In this document: positions 8,650 to 21,016 of the stretch, in pieces
How the letters are laid out: each line of letters starts with the position of its first letter
How positions within the stretch are numbered: position 1 is the stretch's first letter
Source of the DNA: Seison nebaliae
Lineage: Eukaryota > Rotifera > Pararotatoria > Seisonacea > Seisonidae
Reading direction: 5' to 3'
Assembly: GCA_023231475.1 (NCBI GenBank)
Contig: JALJEE010001073.1
Span: forward strand, 1-30,880
DNA length: 30,880 nt
The notes under the pieces: model-generated
What the model saw: only the letters and a program-made list of their open reading frames with translations
Databases searched by the model: none
What the model was told of the DNA's origin: nothing
Made by a program: the position numbers and the translations under genes

Positions 8650-11256
8650 ATGTTTCTTCGTTTTAACGTACTTTCCATTTGTTTCATATTATGTTCATCT
8701 GAATTTCCTTTCAATTTAAATTTGAATGATAATGGTTAGAATTTCTCATTTATTACCTCTTCAATTTCTTCTTCTCACAAAGATTTCGAATTCTCCACTT
8801 TCTCTCCTCAAATCTCCTTGCATTCTCAGTCCAAATTATTGATAGATGGTCATACCGCCTATCTCTTGGCAATTGGCAAGTTGTTCGAATATGAATTCAA
8901 TCGAACATTGAATCAGTTTGAAATGAAACGTCACATCAATTTACCTTCAGATGAGAATTCATTAAAAATGTGTAATGGAATTAAATTGGATCCATTTCTT
9001 TTAAAAATGAAAAAAGAAGAAGAATTGATTGATCCTTGTGAGAATTATCTCACTCAAATTATTCGACGACCATTGACAAACGATCTTGTTGTTTGTGGAA
9101 CGAATTCACTTCAACCTCGTCATTATGTGATTGAGGGGAAGAGATTCGAATTGTCAAAAGAAGAAGAAGGAATTGGACTTTGTTCTTATCTTCCATTTTC
9201 ACGTCATAAAACTATTCTCCATTGGACCAACATCACAAATCCTCAAGTTTTAATTTTTGATATTTTTCCAATTTTGATTTTGGAAATTTTTTCTATTTTA
9301 ATTTAAATTTTTGGTAGTTCAAACAAATTTATTTTGCTGGTGGTTTCACCGATTTATTTCGATCTGATTCCGTCATATTTCGATCTCATGATGAAAATGG
9401 AAATTTTTTACGTTCTCCACAATACGATAGTTTTATTTTACATGGTTCGATTTTTTTATTTTTTCATTCAATTCATCAAATTAATTCAGATCCAAAATTT
9501 CTTAAAATTCTCGAACGGAAAAATGATGACGATTTCATTTATCTTTTCTTCATCGAAACCGATTCTTTTTATTCTTTGCCGGTGGAGAATGAACGAGTGT
9601 CACGAATAGCGAGATTATGTCGAAATGATATCGGTTATGGTGAATCGGCTGATCGAATTTGGTATTCGTTAAGGAAAATGAAAATAATTTGTCGTTCGAA
9701 TAATCATCAATTCGATATTTTGGAGAATGTAGAGAGAATTGATGAGAATTATTTTATCGGAATCTTTTCTTCTCGTCAATCGTCACAAATGGTCCAATGT
9801 ATCTTCTCTTGGAAAGACATTGACGAGAAGTATTCGAATAATAAGAATTTCCTACAGAAAACGAACAAATTATCATTTCCGTCGGTACGGAAAAGTGAAG
9901 AAGAAATTAATTCAGTTAATAAATTTCTTCATTCTCTTCTCTTCATTCCTCTCTCATATCAGTGCGATGATTATGATTCGGGATTGAAAAATGGAGAATT
10001 CTATTCACAACATGTTATGCTCGACGGTGAAATTATCAATATCGATCTGGAGGAATTGTTGACGGAAGATGAGAAATCGATTTCGAATAATATGAAATTG
10101 AATTTAGAGAAGAACGAAAATCTTCTCCAAATTCGTATTGGAAAATTATCAAGAAATATTTATATTTTAACAGGTTGGTAAAAATATTTCGATTGTGAAA
10201 AATTTCCATAAAATTCTCCAGATAAACAGATTCATCGATTACTCTTCGATTATGATGAAGAAGGAAAATTGAAAGTTTATTCAATTCCATCAATTCGACC
10301 GAAACTCATGGAAAACGAGCACTGTGTCACAATGGACATTTATTATTCAAATTTTATGGTTTTTTTTTGAAAAATTGAAATTTTAAAATTTTTTTTCTTA
10401 TAATTTTTTTTTATTAGAATGAAGAATATCTGATAATTGCGAGTAATAAACGATTAATTTCTATCGATTTATCCACGCTTTGCGATCGTTCTTATACGAA
10501 ATTCAATAATTGTTTCCTCTGTCAATTAGATAAGAATTGTCATTGGGAATCTGATCTCATCGTCACATCTTCACATAATCAACGAATAGATTCGTCATTA
10601 TCGGGACGATGTGTAACTCATCAAACTACTCGATCTGAATGTTCCATTGAATCGTCAAGTTTCATTATCATCAAATCATTTAATACTGATCAATTATTGT
10701 CATTAATTTATAGAAATGAAAATTAATTTGTTGGGAGATGTGACATCAATAAATATCATCGATTGTCTCATTCAGAACGATAATGTTCTCCTTCATTGGG
10801 AAAATAATAAATGTCGTTGGATTATAAATGATCAATATTATCATTCGATCTCCTCTCAATTAATCGAGAAGGAATTCGGAAAATTTATTGAATCGTCTAA
10901 TTGTTTTCTTTGAAAATTTCAAATATTTATTAATAATATTAATAGCTCTCGTCTTATTGACGATTAATTCGACGGTAACAATCCGACGAGAATTAGAATG
11001 GCAGAAAAATCATTTCATTCCCTTCAACTCTTTCGTCATTTCTCCAAATCAGTTAATTGGGAAAGATGAAAGTTCTATTTGTTTATCATGAAATTTCCTT
11101 CAATTCCTTTCAGGTTGTCAATGTATTACCAATCGAACTATTATCGACAAGTATCATGAATGGTGTTCGGATATCGAGAAATATCAACGACGACGTATCC
11201 AATGGGTGGACGATATCCGAATGAAATCATTAGAAGTTCCATTTTTATCAATTTGA
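8650..11256 (+). CDS. Sema2: Secreted class-2-type semaphorin, nine exons
   Basis: Nine exons join in frame: 8650-8734, 8783-9246, 9318-9444, 9490-10173, 10222-10358, 10418-10658, 10714-10902, 10946-11071 and 11114-11256, giving 731 aa. Introns are 42-71 nt with GT..AG ends. The start codon opens a signal peptide (MFLRFNVLSICFILC). The sema domain (about residues 45-495) shows NDLVVCGTNSLQP, YFAGGFTDLFRSDSVIFRS, SPQYDSF, YLFFIE, SRIARLCRNDIG and HFxxLxxV-like FDILENVERI. A PSI-like cysteine cluster follows (CDRSYTKFNNCFLCQL, about 521-536), then a diverged Ig-like region (about 580-680). The tail has DKYHEWCSDIEKYQRRRIQW, like the (D/E)WCxxFEKYK tail of invertebrate Sema-2 proteins. There is no transmembrane segment, so it should be a secreted guidance ligand for plexins. 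The exon 7-9 junctions are the least certain. The PSI and Ig parts are unusually diverged. Confidence 0.9.
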
Positions 11257-11640
11257 AAATTTTAATTATTTTTCACTCAATTTATAGTATTGTTCGTCAA
11301 AAATTCCTTAAAAACAATTCAAAATACATTTAATACCTTATTACCTCACATCAAATCTACCTCAGTCAATTTGTATTGTTCTTTTTCTTCCTTTTTACTC
11401 ATTTTCTAAACAAAATAAATGTAAATTCTTTCGAAATCTTATTCTCATCTAATTCTCTATTAAGTTAATGAAATAAATTTATAATAAAAAAATCGAAATA
11501 TTTCTAATAGATTTCCTAAATGAGAACTTTCTGTAATTTAATTTTAAAAAAAAACGTCTGACAAAATTCGACTAATTAAGTTGAAACTGAATTTTGAATA
11601 ATGGAAATTTATTTACAAAATGTTTAAAAAAAAAAATTTG
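11257..11640. other. Convergent 3' region of the semaphorin and membrane-protein genes
   Basis: AT-rich spacer between two converging genes. AATAAA-type signals near 11414 and 11473 could end the semaphorin transcript. No coding frame is apparent. Confidence 0.4.
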
Positions 11641-12666
11641 TTAATTGACATCGATTTGCCTGGTTAGTGAGATGCCAGAATCGTTGATCGATTTCGATCC
11701 ATAACTCGATTTGTTGTTATCGATGGAGTAAGTAGCAGATGTATTCTCTTCCTCGTCGTCGTCATGCTCGTTGTCGTCGCTTTCTTCTTGGAGAATGGGA
11801 AATTTTTTCACATAAGAGTTCTGGCCAGTTCGATTCAATTCACAAAGAGATTTCGAGTTGTATTTTAATCCGTTTGGACAAACCATTTCGAATTCGTTAG
11901 AGCAGTCGACGGATGCTGGATCGTCATCGAATGTTCTCAGTGAATGCATTCGGATGATTGGATGAATTTCATTTTTTTTCTCTTCCTTACTTCGATTGAT
12001 TTTGGAGAGCATTGGTTGTAATGATTGAATTTTATCATAATAAAAAATTTTGGAAGGAATTGTCATTCTTTGTTCTTTATGATCGATCCATGCGTCGATG
12101 TTCAACGAATAAGTTTGATTAATATTGGAATGACGAGATTGATGATGAATTTTCGGTCTCAATTTCACGTTCTTTATGAAGAGATCGTCACTGTGCGATT
12201 TCTTAAAGACAACAGATGGTGACGTTGTTTGTGATGTTGTGTTGTGTTGAAGTGTTGAAGGTGAAATGTTTTGAATGATTGATGTAGGTAAAGATGACGA
12301 CAATAGACTAAGAGATGATTTCTTATTATTACTATTAATTTTACTTCCACCATAATTGAATGTCAATGATGGCAGTACAGTATTGTACTGGGATAATATG
12401 ACTGAATTATCGTTAAGTTTTACTTCGGCTGCAGATGTTGATTGGAGATGAAGAGATGGTAAATGACTTTGAGTCGAACATCGATTAGTTCCTTTGATGG
12501 AAAGTGGTAAAACGGAATCAGTCTTCTTATTCGTCTTTTCTTTCGGATCACAACATGTCAAAAGTGAAACAATTATCGAGACAATTATCGAAAGAGTTGC
12601 GATCGTCGAACCGATAATGAAATATGGATTCCATGTGCTATCTCCCAAAAGTTCAGTGACAGTCAT
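11641..12666 (-). CDS. Unrecognised single-pass membrane protein, 341 aa
   Basis: An intronless ATG-initiated frame of 341 codons. One strong membrane segment near the N-terminus (about 15-38, FIIGSTIATLSIIVSIIVSL) is followed by CC and a charged stretch (DPKEKTNKK), giving a short outside N-terminus and a long cytoplasmic tail by the positive-inside rule. The tail is Ser/Asn-rich, probably disordered, with an acidic patch (EESDDNEHDDDEEE, about 298-311). I recognise no domain. There is no cleavable signal peptide, so an ectodomain could be encoded by an upstream exon in the empty region beyond 12667; however, the bases just before the ATG do not show a strong acceptor. Length and composition argue it is a real host gene; function unknown. 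Confidence 0.65.
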   Translation of the reverse strand: MTVTELLGDSTWNPYFIIGSTIATLSIIVSIIVSLLTCCDPKEKTNKKTDSVLPLSIKGTNRCSTQSHLPSLHLQSTSAAEVKLNDNSVILSQYNTVLPSLTFNYGGSKINSNNKKSSLSLLSSSLPTSIIQNISPSTLQHNTTSQTTSPSVVFKKSHSDDLFIKNVKLRPKIHHQSRHSNINQTYSLNIDAWIDHKEQRMTIPSKIFYYDKIQSLQPMLSKINRSKEEKKNEIHPIIRMHSLRTFDDDPASVDCSNEFEMVCPNGLKYNSKSLCELNRTGQNSYVKKFPILQEESDDNEHDDDEEENTSATYSIDNNKSSYGSKSINDSGISLTRQIDVN

Positions 12667-15600
12667 TGAATCTTGAAATGGTTAAACATCGAAAAGAAAT
12701 TTCTTTAATTCTTTGTCGTTCGTGTTGGGGAAGGAAAATGTTCGTTCGTAAAGATGTCTGAATACGGAATAATGAACAAATAAGAAGGAATCAATAATTG
12801 TTGGAAATCCTTATAATAGAAGAGAATTCAATCGAAGGAAGAAGAATGAACATAAACAGGAAGATGATATCAATAACAATGTGAACGAACGTTGAATAGA
12901 TCAATCGATCAGCATTTTATGAATAGGAGTTAGTTCATCTCAATCATTCATCCTCCCCCGCCCTAACAATACATAACCCTAATCTTTTCCTATCCAATAG
13001 GAAGAAGAATCTCAAAATTTTCAACAAAAAAATATAGAAAAAATATTTTATGAAAAAAAATTTTAGTTTTCTTCACAAAACTTTAAAAAATCATAGTTGT
13101 GTCGATTATTGTCATATCGTTTGGTAGAAATCGGAAAGGAAATTACAAATTGTTATTAACGGATGTGGAAATCATGAAAGGATAGTTTTGAGATTAAGAT
13201 GAATGTATTTTCAGACATTCAGACCCGTGAATGTTAAGCGAACAAATTTTAAATAAACAATAAAAGAAACAAAAGTTTTATCAAACATTTTGTTTGATCA
13301 TCAATAACTAGTACGTCGATTTATAATTCGCATCGTAACTTGTCCAATTACGACGATTATGAATATGATTTATTGTCTGATTAACAATACAACCATGACA
13401 ATCACATTAAAAAATTGTTTTTTAAACAAGTTTATGAAGTTTATGAGGTTAACATCCCCAGAATCTCCAGTTATGTATCACTCCAGAAATATTTCTTTTA
13501 CCGTTATATATTCGATATCCATTAAATATTTAACATTTACTAATATGAAACACTTATTTCAGATAATCACATAACGATAATCAACTCCAATAAAAATTCA
13601 AATATAAACAAAAACATTTCTACTCTCTTAATATTTCGATATCAGATTACACTGAAAACGAACAACTTAATTCTGGTAGAAATATAAAGAGGAAAATAAA
13701 ATTATGAGTTTAACATCAAGCTACAAACTTCCACGGGACCGTAAATATAGAAGAAGATATTTCGATTATTATTTATTATCCAGTTCGGTTTACTTTGGTG
13801 GACGTCTTGGACCAATTGGGATTCGTATAAACAAATTACAAATAAAAATCTTTCTGGAGTATTTGCGATTGTCGTGATTGACAAGAAACATCAAGAAATA
13901 GCAATTGATTACAACTTCATTCTATGAAAAATTTTAAAAAACTTATAAGTCTCTCTTGAACGATTACGAATATAATAATACGAATATAAAAATTGTCGTT
14001 TAACTGAATTCTGTCTCCTAAATTTCGGGTTCACCAATAAAAAAGAGTATATGTATAAAGGAGATGTCTAGATATATGAAGAATCAGAATTATCCATAAT
14101 TTGAACTGAGAATTTTCAAAAATTGTAGAACTGTCCCCAGTGAAGTAAAAAAAAGATATGGCCTATCGTCCATCTGGGTAAATGTCTGAATGTCGGATAC
14201 ACTAATGTTTAAGTAACAATCGCTTAATATCTAATACTAATTACTTTTGGGATAATTAGTTAAATGTTAGACATATTCTGTGAATAATCGATTATGATTT
14301 ATTGCGGAAATTTTTGGAAGGTCAAAGAAGTTAAAAATTATGAATATAATTTAAAGAAAGAAGTTTAAAATGTTATAACTTTTTGTAATAATATAATGAA
14401 TAAAATTTTTGTAACTAAAACTTATAATTATTTTATATTCTACTTTAACTTACATAGAAATATAATGGAATTAATAATATTTACGAGAGAATGATTCATT
14501 TTCCGATTTTTTCTATTCTATTATTATGACATATTATTTACGAAAAAAAATTTCATAGATATGATTTATATATGACAATGAAAATTATGAATGTAGTCCT
14601 GGAAAAAGTTAGAGGAAAAGAATAAAATAATAAGTGTGATTTTTTATCGTAACTGTTTGACAGATAGATAGGAGAATTGAATGTGTTTCTTTTTTATGTG
14701 TCTCTCAGAACTGAACCACAACGGGAACATATCTACGACGTCCCGAAACGAATTGGGAATAGATTAATGAAGGAAGTTGTAAAAGTGTGATGTAGCGTAT
14801 AAATCTTTTAGAATTTATGTGATTTACATAAACAAAAAGGAATCTTATCGCATTTGGTAGGCGAGAATTATTCAGCCATCACTCCCCTCAACACTATGGT
14901 CAGTGGACGTTGATAGATTCCACATTAATACCTTAATGTGTCCTAATAACGGTAATGAAGATTAATGGAGAATGTACACATACTCGTATAATATGTTGAT
15001 GTGAATCCGTCGAAGAAATTTCACGCGAAAGGAAAATGATTGTGGAGGCGATGAATGTAGACAAGCCGATAATCACTCAATTGTTAGTGATTGTTAGTTC
15101 GTGTTAAAAAGAACTGGATTGTATCGAACTAATATGAATACGGATTTTCCGTCGGTGTAATTCTTAAAGAAACTCATTCTCCACGACAACAAATTGTGTT
15201 TGATAGAATGATTAGAACTCTTTCAATTTTCTTCTTAACAATGCCTCGAACATAAATTACACTTTCCTCTTCATTCAAAACATGATTGGTCGTGTATCTG
15301 TTGACATATTTAATGATATTGTATTAAATTAATGTCATTATGTCTTATCAACGATTTTTTGTAGAAAAAAGTTATGATTAATTAACAATAATAATAAAGT
15401 AAATAACAAAAACAATATCATTCGAAATATCAAACGTTAACGTTGAAATTTGAAGTAAGCGAATTCGAATAACAATTTGAAAATAATGAGAAAGATAAAA
15501 TAAGTTTGAAAACTTGCTAAATAAAATGAATCTATCCTAATCAGTAATTTATATCCTAATCAGAAAACTACCAAATTCTACATTGTACCATTTCGTTCGA

Positions 15601-18600
15601 GATTGGTAGTTTCAAGAAAGAATAAAACTGAACAATTCGATTTCACACACACTTCAATGACACCGTCTGCGTCGATCAAGCTGAGGTATAATTTTCCATA
15701 GAGAAATTTGATGTTCCGGTTCATCGTCTACGATAATTACTATTCTCATTTATTAAAATAAATAAGAATCTTTACTACTACTACTACTAGTACTTCAGTG
15801 AACGATGAGAGCGATTATTATTCTTTATTTGTATTAATCTAAAAAAACCGATACATTTCACAAAACAAACTCGTTGATATTTGACCTGTTGTTTGAATGG
15901 AAATCGAATATTATTAGAAACGATTAAAATAATTTCCATTTATTTCAATTCATAATTGTATTAAGAACACGATTTCCTTCAAATCGCAACATTTCGTCCA
16001 CATAAGAATTTTTTCCAATGTGATTTAAACGAAATAGTTATTCTCCTTTAAAGCATGTCCTACATCTCGTTCCGAAATATGACATAACTCTCCCTACTTT
16101 TAAAAGTCGATTAATTTTAGTTATGACATCGTCAAGTCTTTTCCTATTACTTCCAATAAATAATTCATCTGATGATCATTCTAATTCTCTCCAAAATGCT
16201 ACCATTCATATCTGTTACGTGAATATTCTATCAATATCATCATCAAGAAATGAATACGTATTTATAATGGAAACAGCAGCAGCGACACAAACTGTTGCAA
16301 TCGAACATGTTGCGATATAACAAAAAAAGAAAGGAATGTCAATTCATTTTCATATTTGAATATTCAATTTTTTTTCTTAACGAGAATATGTCATATTCTT
16401 ATTCTCACACATTATCCATTCTTATCAGGAATCCTTATCAATAGCTCATCATGACTCATAAAGTCGTTACTTAAAGAAACTCTCTGAAATATCGCCTCCA
16501 GCTTCTTGTATTACAAATCACAATCAGCAATTTCTTTCCATTTCCACTCCACATCTCAAATGACTCTTCATTTCTTGGTGACGAAATTGGTAAATTTCTT
16601 TTAACGTACGTATATCGATCACCTCGCAATCGCCACGACGCAACAAAAGACGTCTGGAGGTGTTCATTGAATTCACCTCACATGTCGAGTGTGAGTTTAT
16701 ATAATTTCCTCTTTTCATACACAGTTTGACGGAATGTTTTCGATTATTCATCAAAAACGGATTTTTCTCAACTTCACTTTGGGATATTTCCCAAATTTGA
16801 ATTATACTCTAAATGTTTATAACGTTTACGCAATGTTAGAAGGAAAATTATTTATAATATTAAAAATTGGTTATGAATATCATCAACAGGTTTTCAACCG
16901 ACAAGAAATCATTTTTAAATTTGAGGTTCGACTCAAAAATACGAAAACAGAATTCTCTTCTTAAATTTTTAAACAAATTAATTAAATTAATTCTGTGTTT
17001 AATTTTAAATTATTAATTATTTAAGCAAAAAGTTTCCATCTGTCTACGCACTCATAAAGGAAGATTACTCATGCATCTCCGTTTCATATGATCTCATTCA
17101 CTTCTCAACACAAACAGTTCTCCTTTGACTTCGCTACATTTCTTAAAAATTGTTCGGTGGAAAAATAAAACGTAAAATAAACGTTATCGCAATTTCGCCT
17201 CTAGGTAAATTGGTGGAACATCAATGACATGAGAAATGTGATTTGTTCTTATGAGGTTAATGTTATCAAATTTCTTTTCTTCTTATCCACATCCGTACGT
17301 GTACATACCATGTATAATTAAGTAATATAATAATTAGCGTTACCTAAATGAAGTAAATGAAAATTTATTCTAGCATAAAATTTTCCTTTTCAATTAATCG
17401 TCAAGATAACTGGGGTGGATATATGAAGAGATTCATATCGGGCCGTTCCTTGATGGGGAATGGGAGAATAGTTACTTACAATATTAAGATTGAAATGTGA
17501 TTAAATATTCAGAAATTAGAAACAATGTTTTATCAATCCTACAAGGTGAACGATTGAGAGTGATAGAGTGAAATTCAACTATAAAACTATTTGAAGTTGA
17601 GAAATAGATGTTTGTTATTTCAATCAGGCTCTTTCTTACCGGAAGAACTTTTTCCTCAACACTCTTCACCTGATGTGTCTAATGGTCGTACGATGTTACT
17701 TCAAGTAACTTACTTGAACAATATTAAAATCTTAACATTCTTTCCCCCCAACATTAAATGGATAATTAATTCAAAGACGGACAATTCGTCATTGTAAAAT
17801 TCAAATGTTTTCAATAGAAATTAAATGGTTTTCGATAGTTTTACATTCACTCTTCATAACCATTTCCTCACAAAATTTAATGAAGAAGAACTTTAAATGG
17901 TTTAACTTCGTTTAAAATATTTATCAAATATAAATGAACATTTTCCAACTACCACAATACACAACTAAATATTTCAAAAAAGTAATCTGTGAAAGCAGAA
18001 ATTTGGTGTCTAATTTTAATTCTTCTTAAGAAACTACCAGTTGAGGATAGTTAGATCAATATTTATTTTGTTCCCAATATAAATCTTTGTAAGGAATTTT
18101 CTGGAAGCGAATACGTACACACATGTTGAGTTGAAGTAGGAAATAAATAATAAAATAAAGAAGGGAATTGTTGGTGGGAACCTTCAACGAAACGAACACT
18201 TAAAGTCATTAATTTGATACCAATTTATTGTTCATGTAACCATTTTCTTATAGTTTATTTACGTGACGATAGTACCATTAAGAATCGACTATTATGGGAG
18301 TGTATTGAGAGGTATTTTAATTGAAATAAAATTTAATGAGAAAATGACGTCAAATGTCAAGTTGGATGAATTGGTTCAATTGATTAAGTAAATATGAAAG
18401 GAAAAGTGATATCTACGATAGATTGAAGGATGGAGTGGAACAATAACATCATATTCGTTCGATACGCCTCATATAAGTTAAGATTATAGGAGACTCGTGT
18501 TACGAATTAAGTAATAATGAAGAATTAGACAACTAATTCATTTATACCAAATTCTTTATTATCCCATTCGAAAAGAGACATGAATGACTGAAATACATAA

Positions 18601-19978
18601 CTATTTTGTTTATCTGATTCAGTTAAACATCTCTGTTGTTAACATCCTTCAAATTGATACGTGATCACTGATCTCTCAAACTTTATTAACACTTCAATTC
18701 AAACATCTAATTGAAATGGGAGAATGTGAAAATGATGGAAAGTTTTCGATTTTGACCGATTCGTTCGATTATGGATGTTTCATCTTCAATCAACAAATGA
18801 AATATTTATTAATCATGAAATAACTTTCAATTTCGATTGAGATAATAGAAGAAACTATCTAACTTGTAAGTAAGTTAACTAAAAGGAAATTATTTCGACA
18901 GAGTTTTGAAGATTTATAAAGTATAATATTTATAGTTTTAACCAAAAACATTTCGAAGAATATTATTAAATAAATTAAAATAAGACCATGATGTATAGGA
19001 TGTTACAAACTTTTCTAAAAAATGAGATTGAAGAGAATAATGGTGATTTGAAGGAGTGTCTCTTCAACTCAAACGAACATCCAAAAAAGAAAATGAACAA
19101 AAGGATGGGGATGAAGAGAATGTTGGGTTGATGAAAAAGGTAGAAATCAGGTCATGTTGTTAATGGAAAAGACGTAGATTTGAAAACAATAAATCACGTA
19201 ACATTCTTTATCATTCACTTAGTATGGTAATGAAGAAGTTTTGGATGTAGAATTCTAGTGTAAACGATAATGAGTAAGAATGAAGAAAATGTCTATAAAT
19301 TTTCCATTTAATGAAAATGGAAAGAAACGATTTGAGAATTGATGTTGTTTATACTTGGTCGTTAATATATCCTTCATTCTCATCATCATATCATTAGGAG
19401 ATCTATTAAAAATTATGATAATGATATCTTGAAGGAGGAGATAACAATCACGATGTCCAACTACTATTCTTACTAAATTATGTTGTTTCGCATTCTGTCA
19501 AATCGCTTTCCCAGTTTCCTTTTACAAGGGTGAGTGAAATCATCTTTATCAAAACTGTCAATCGATTTTATCAAACGATTTTATCGAAACTTCACTTTAC
19601 CAATATCACTTGATATTAATTATAGATTTCATTAATATTGAAATGGTTTCTGGACATTAACTGACAAATTTGTGAGAAATAAACCTCTTCCAAAATGAAA
19701 TTTTAATGACCAATCAATTCTCCCCGTTGCCATGACAACGTAGATAAAGTTTATTAATTATTTATTTTTACAATAATTATATGAATTTATTTGTATGCAA
19801 AAAAATATAAATTACAATCGACAATCACTTATCATTATGATAACGTCAAAAATGAATGGTTGGATGAGAAAGAAAAATGAGAAAGTTTCATCTTTTCCCC
19901 AATAACCGTATCGATTGATCGATATTGAATAGTTAAACAATTTTAACTATTTGAAATTTTAAAAAGAATTTTGAAAAA
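12667..19978. other. 7.3-kb gene-poor stretch
   Basis: I can support no gene here. It contains only short frames of chance-like composition. Points noted: a GC-rich patch (12952-12964, CCTCCCCCGCCC) about 290 bp upstream of the membrane-protein start; a TAC-trinucleotide run near 15776-15790; a small palindrome around 16656-16678 (GAGGTG...CACCTC) beside a relatively GC-rich patch with TATATAA on the minus strand just upstream; and a (AATCAC...GTGATT) hairpin near 15070. The size of the gap is striking compared with the dense blocks on both sides. It may be an intron of a gene whose exons I cannot see, or regulatory DNA. Confidence 0.5.
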
Positions 19979-20560
19979 TTATCTTTTCGTTTCGCTCATT
20001 TGGGATTGTCTCCGATTTTGTGTTCTTGTAAATTTGGCAGTTTTCGGTCGATTGCTTACTTTACGACGGACGTAACTTCTTCTTGAGACGGGCGCTTCAT
20101 CCGGCTGTGATTGTAACTCAGGAAATCTTCCACTCACTCTCGACGAGCGTGTGATTGAGAAGAGATTTTGAAATTTTGGATCAAAAGGTTCGGGAGGAGA
20201 TGGCTCAGGATTTCTATTCGATTTCTCCTCGTATCGTCCATGATTCGTTTTATGATCTTTCGTCCTTGATGAAGTTTGTGCTCGATCTTTTGTTATTTGT
20301 CGAATATCGTCTACCATGAAATCGATTTGTTCCTTAACTGCCGAATGTTCTCTCTCGTAATTCTTCCGTTTTCCATGAGATTTATGCTGTTTACCATGTT
20401 CCGATTTCGGTTTGGGTTTCCTGGGCGCTTCCTTCTTATGATGAACGGCTTCAGTTGAGGAATGATGATCTTTTCTCGTTTTACTATTCTCTTTTATTCG
20501 GATATTCTTACTCGGTTTAGTACTAAAAAATCGTTTCTTTATTTTCGAGTTCGTAGTCAT
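19979..20560 (-). CDS. Unrecognised basic low-complexity protein, 193 aa
   Basis: An intronless frame starting MTTNSKIKKRFFSTKPSKN and rich in Lys, Arg, Ser and Pro, with little hydrophobic content. A short possible helix, KEQIDFMVDDIRQITKDRAQ (about 76-95), is the only ordered-looking part. The C-terminal 60 residues are Arg-rich (SRRSYVRRK, TRTQNRRQSQ). Composition suggests a disordered nucleic-acid-binding or nuclear/cytoskeletal protein, but that is only inference. It lies head-to-head with the USF-like gene, 456 bp apart. A clean, sizeable frame with non-AT-like amino acids argues it is real. Confidence 0.6.
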   Translation of the reverse strand: MTTNSKIKKRFFSTKPSKNIRIKENSKTRKDHHSSTEAVHHKKEAPRKPKPKSEHGKQHKSHGKRKNYEREHSAVKEQIDFMVDDIRQITKDRAQTSSRTKDHKTNHGRYEEKSNRNPEPSPPEPFDPKFQNLFSITRSSRVSGRFPELQSQPDEAPVSRRSYVRRKVSNRPKTAKFTRTQNRRQSQMSETKR

Positions 20561-21016
20561 TTGATTGACGGCAACATCTGAATGATGGGGAAAGTTTATT
20601 TGTGTTAAGAAGACAAATGTGAACCACTAATATTTCTCGACATCACAAAAATGGGAAGTGGAAAAAACTAAAACTAAAAAAACTAAAACTAACTTTTCAT
20701 TTTAGTTTTTCCAGAATCTCATAAATTTTCGGGTGTAGGAAATGTTTCTTAATAAATTGATAATTAATAAATAAAAAGACTCTTCTAGGAATATGAAAGG
20801 AAATGTGTAGTTGAGTTAAGCTAAACAATTATTGAAAGTAATGATTGTAATATGAGTGAATTAGGAAGATATGGGGAGAAATGGAAATTTGAAAAAGAGC
20901 GCGTGACTTCGTCACTACAAATAATTTCCGAAAATAATTAAAATAAAAATTGATGCAGAATTACTTATTATATAAGATTGATTCAAATTAATTTTGTGTT
21001 TGTGTGTGTGTGAAGA
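20561..21016. promoter_or_regulatory. Divergent region upstream of the USF-like gene
   Basis: A 456-bp spacer between two head-to-head genes. A TG dinucleotide run (about 20999-21012) ends 4 nt before the bHLH start codon. No TATA box can be assigned with confidence. Confidence 0.4.

Noticed and set aside
13359-13574. 71-aa plus-strand frame
   Set aside because: Composition typical of AT-rich non-coding DNA and no recognisable motif.
16123-16320. 65-aa frame in the gene-poor stretch
   Set aside because: Low complexity, no motif and no supporting context.
16524-16754. 76-aa minus-strand frame in a GC-richer patch with an upstream TATATAA
   Set aside because: No family resemblance and no clear exon borders; kept only as a note in the gene-poor stretch.
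16915-16960. tRNA B-box-like GGTTCGACTC
   Set aside because: No A box at the right distance and no cloverleaf can be drawn around it.
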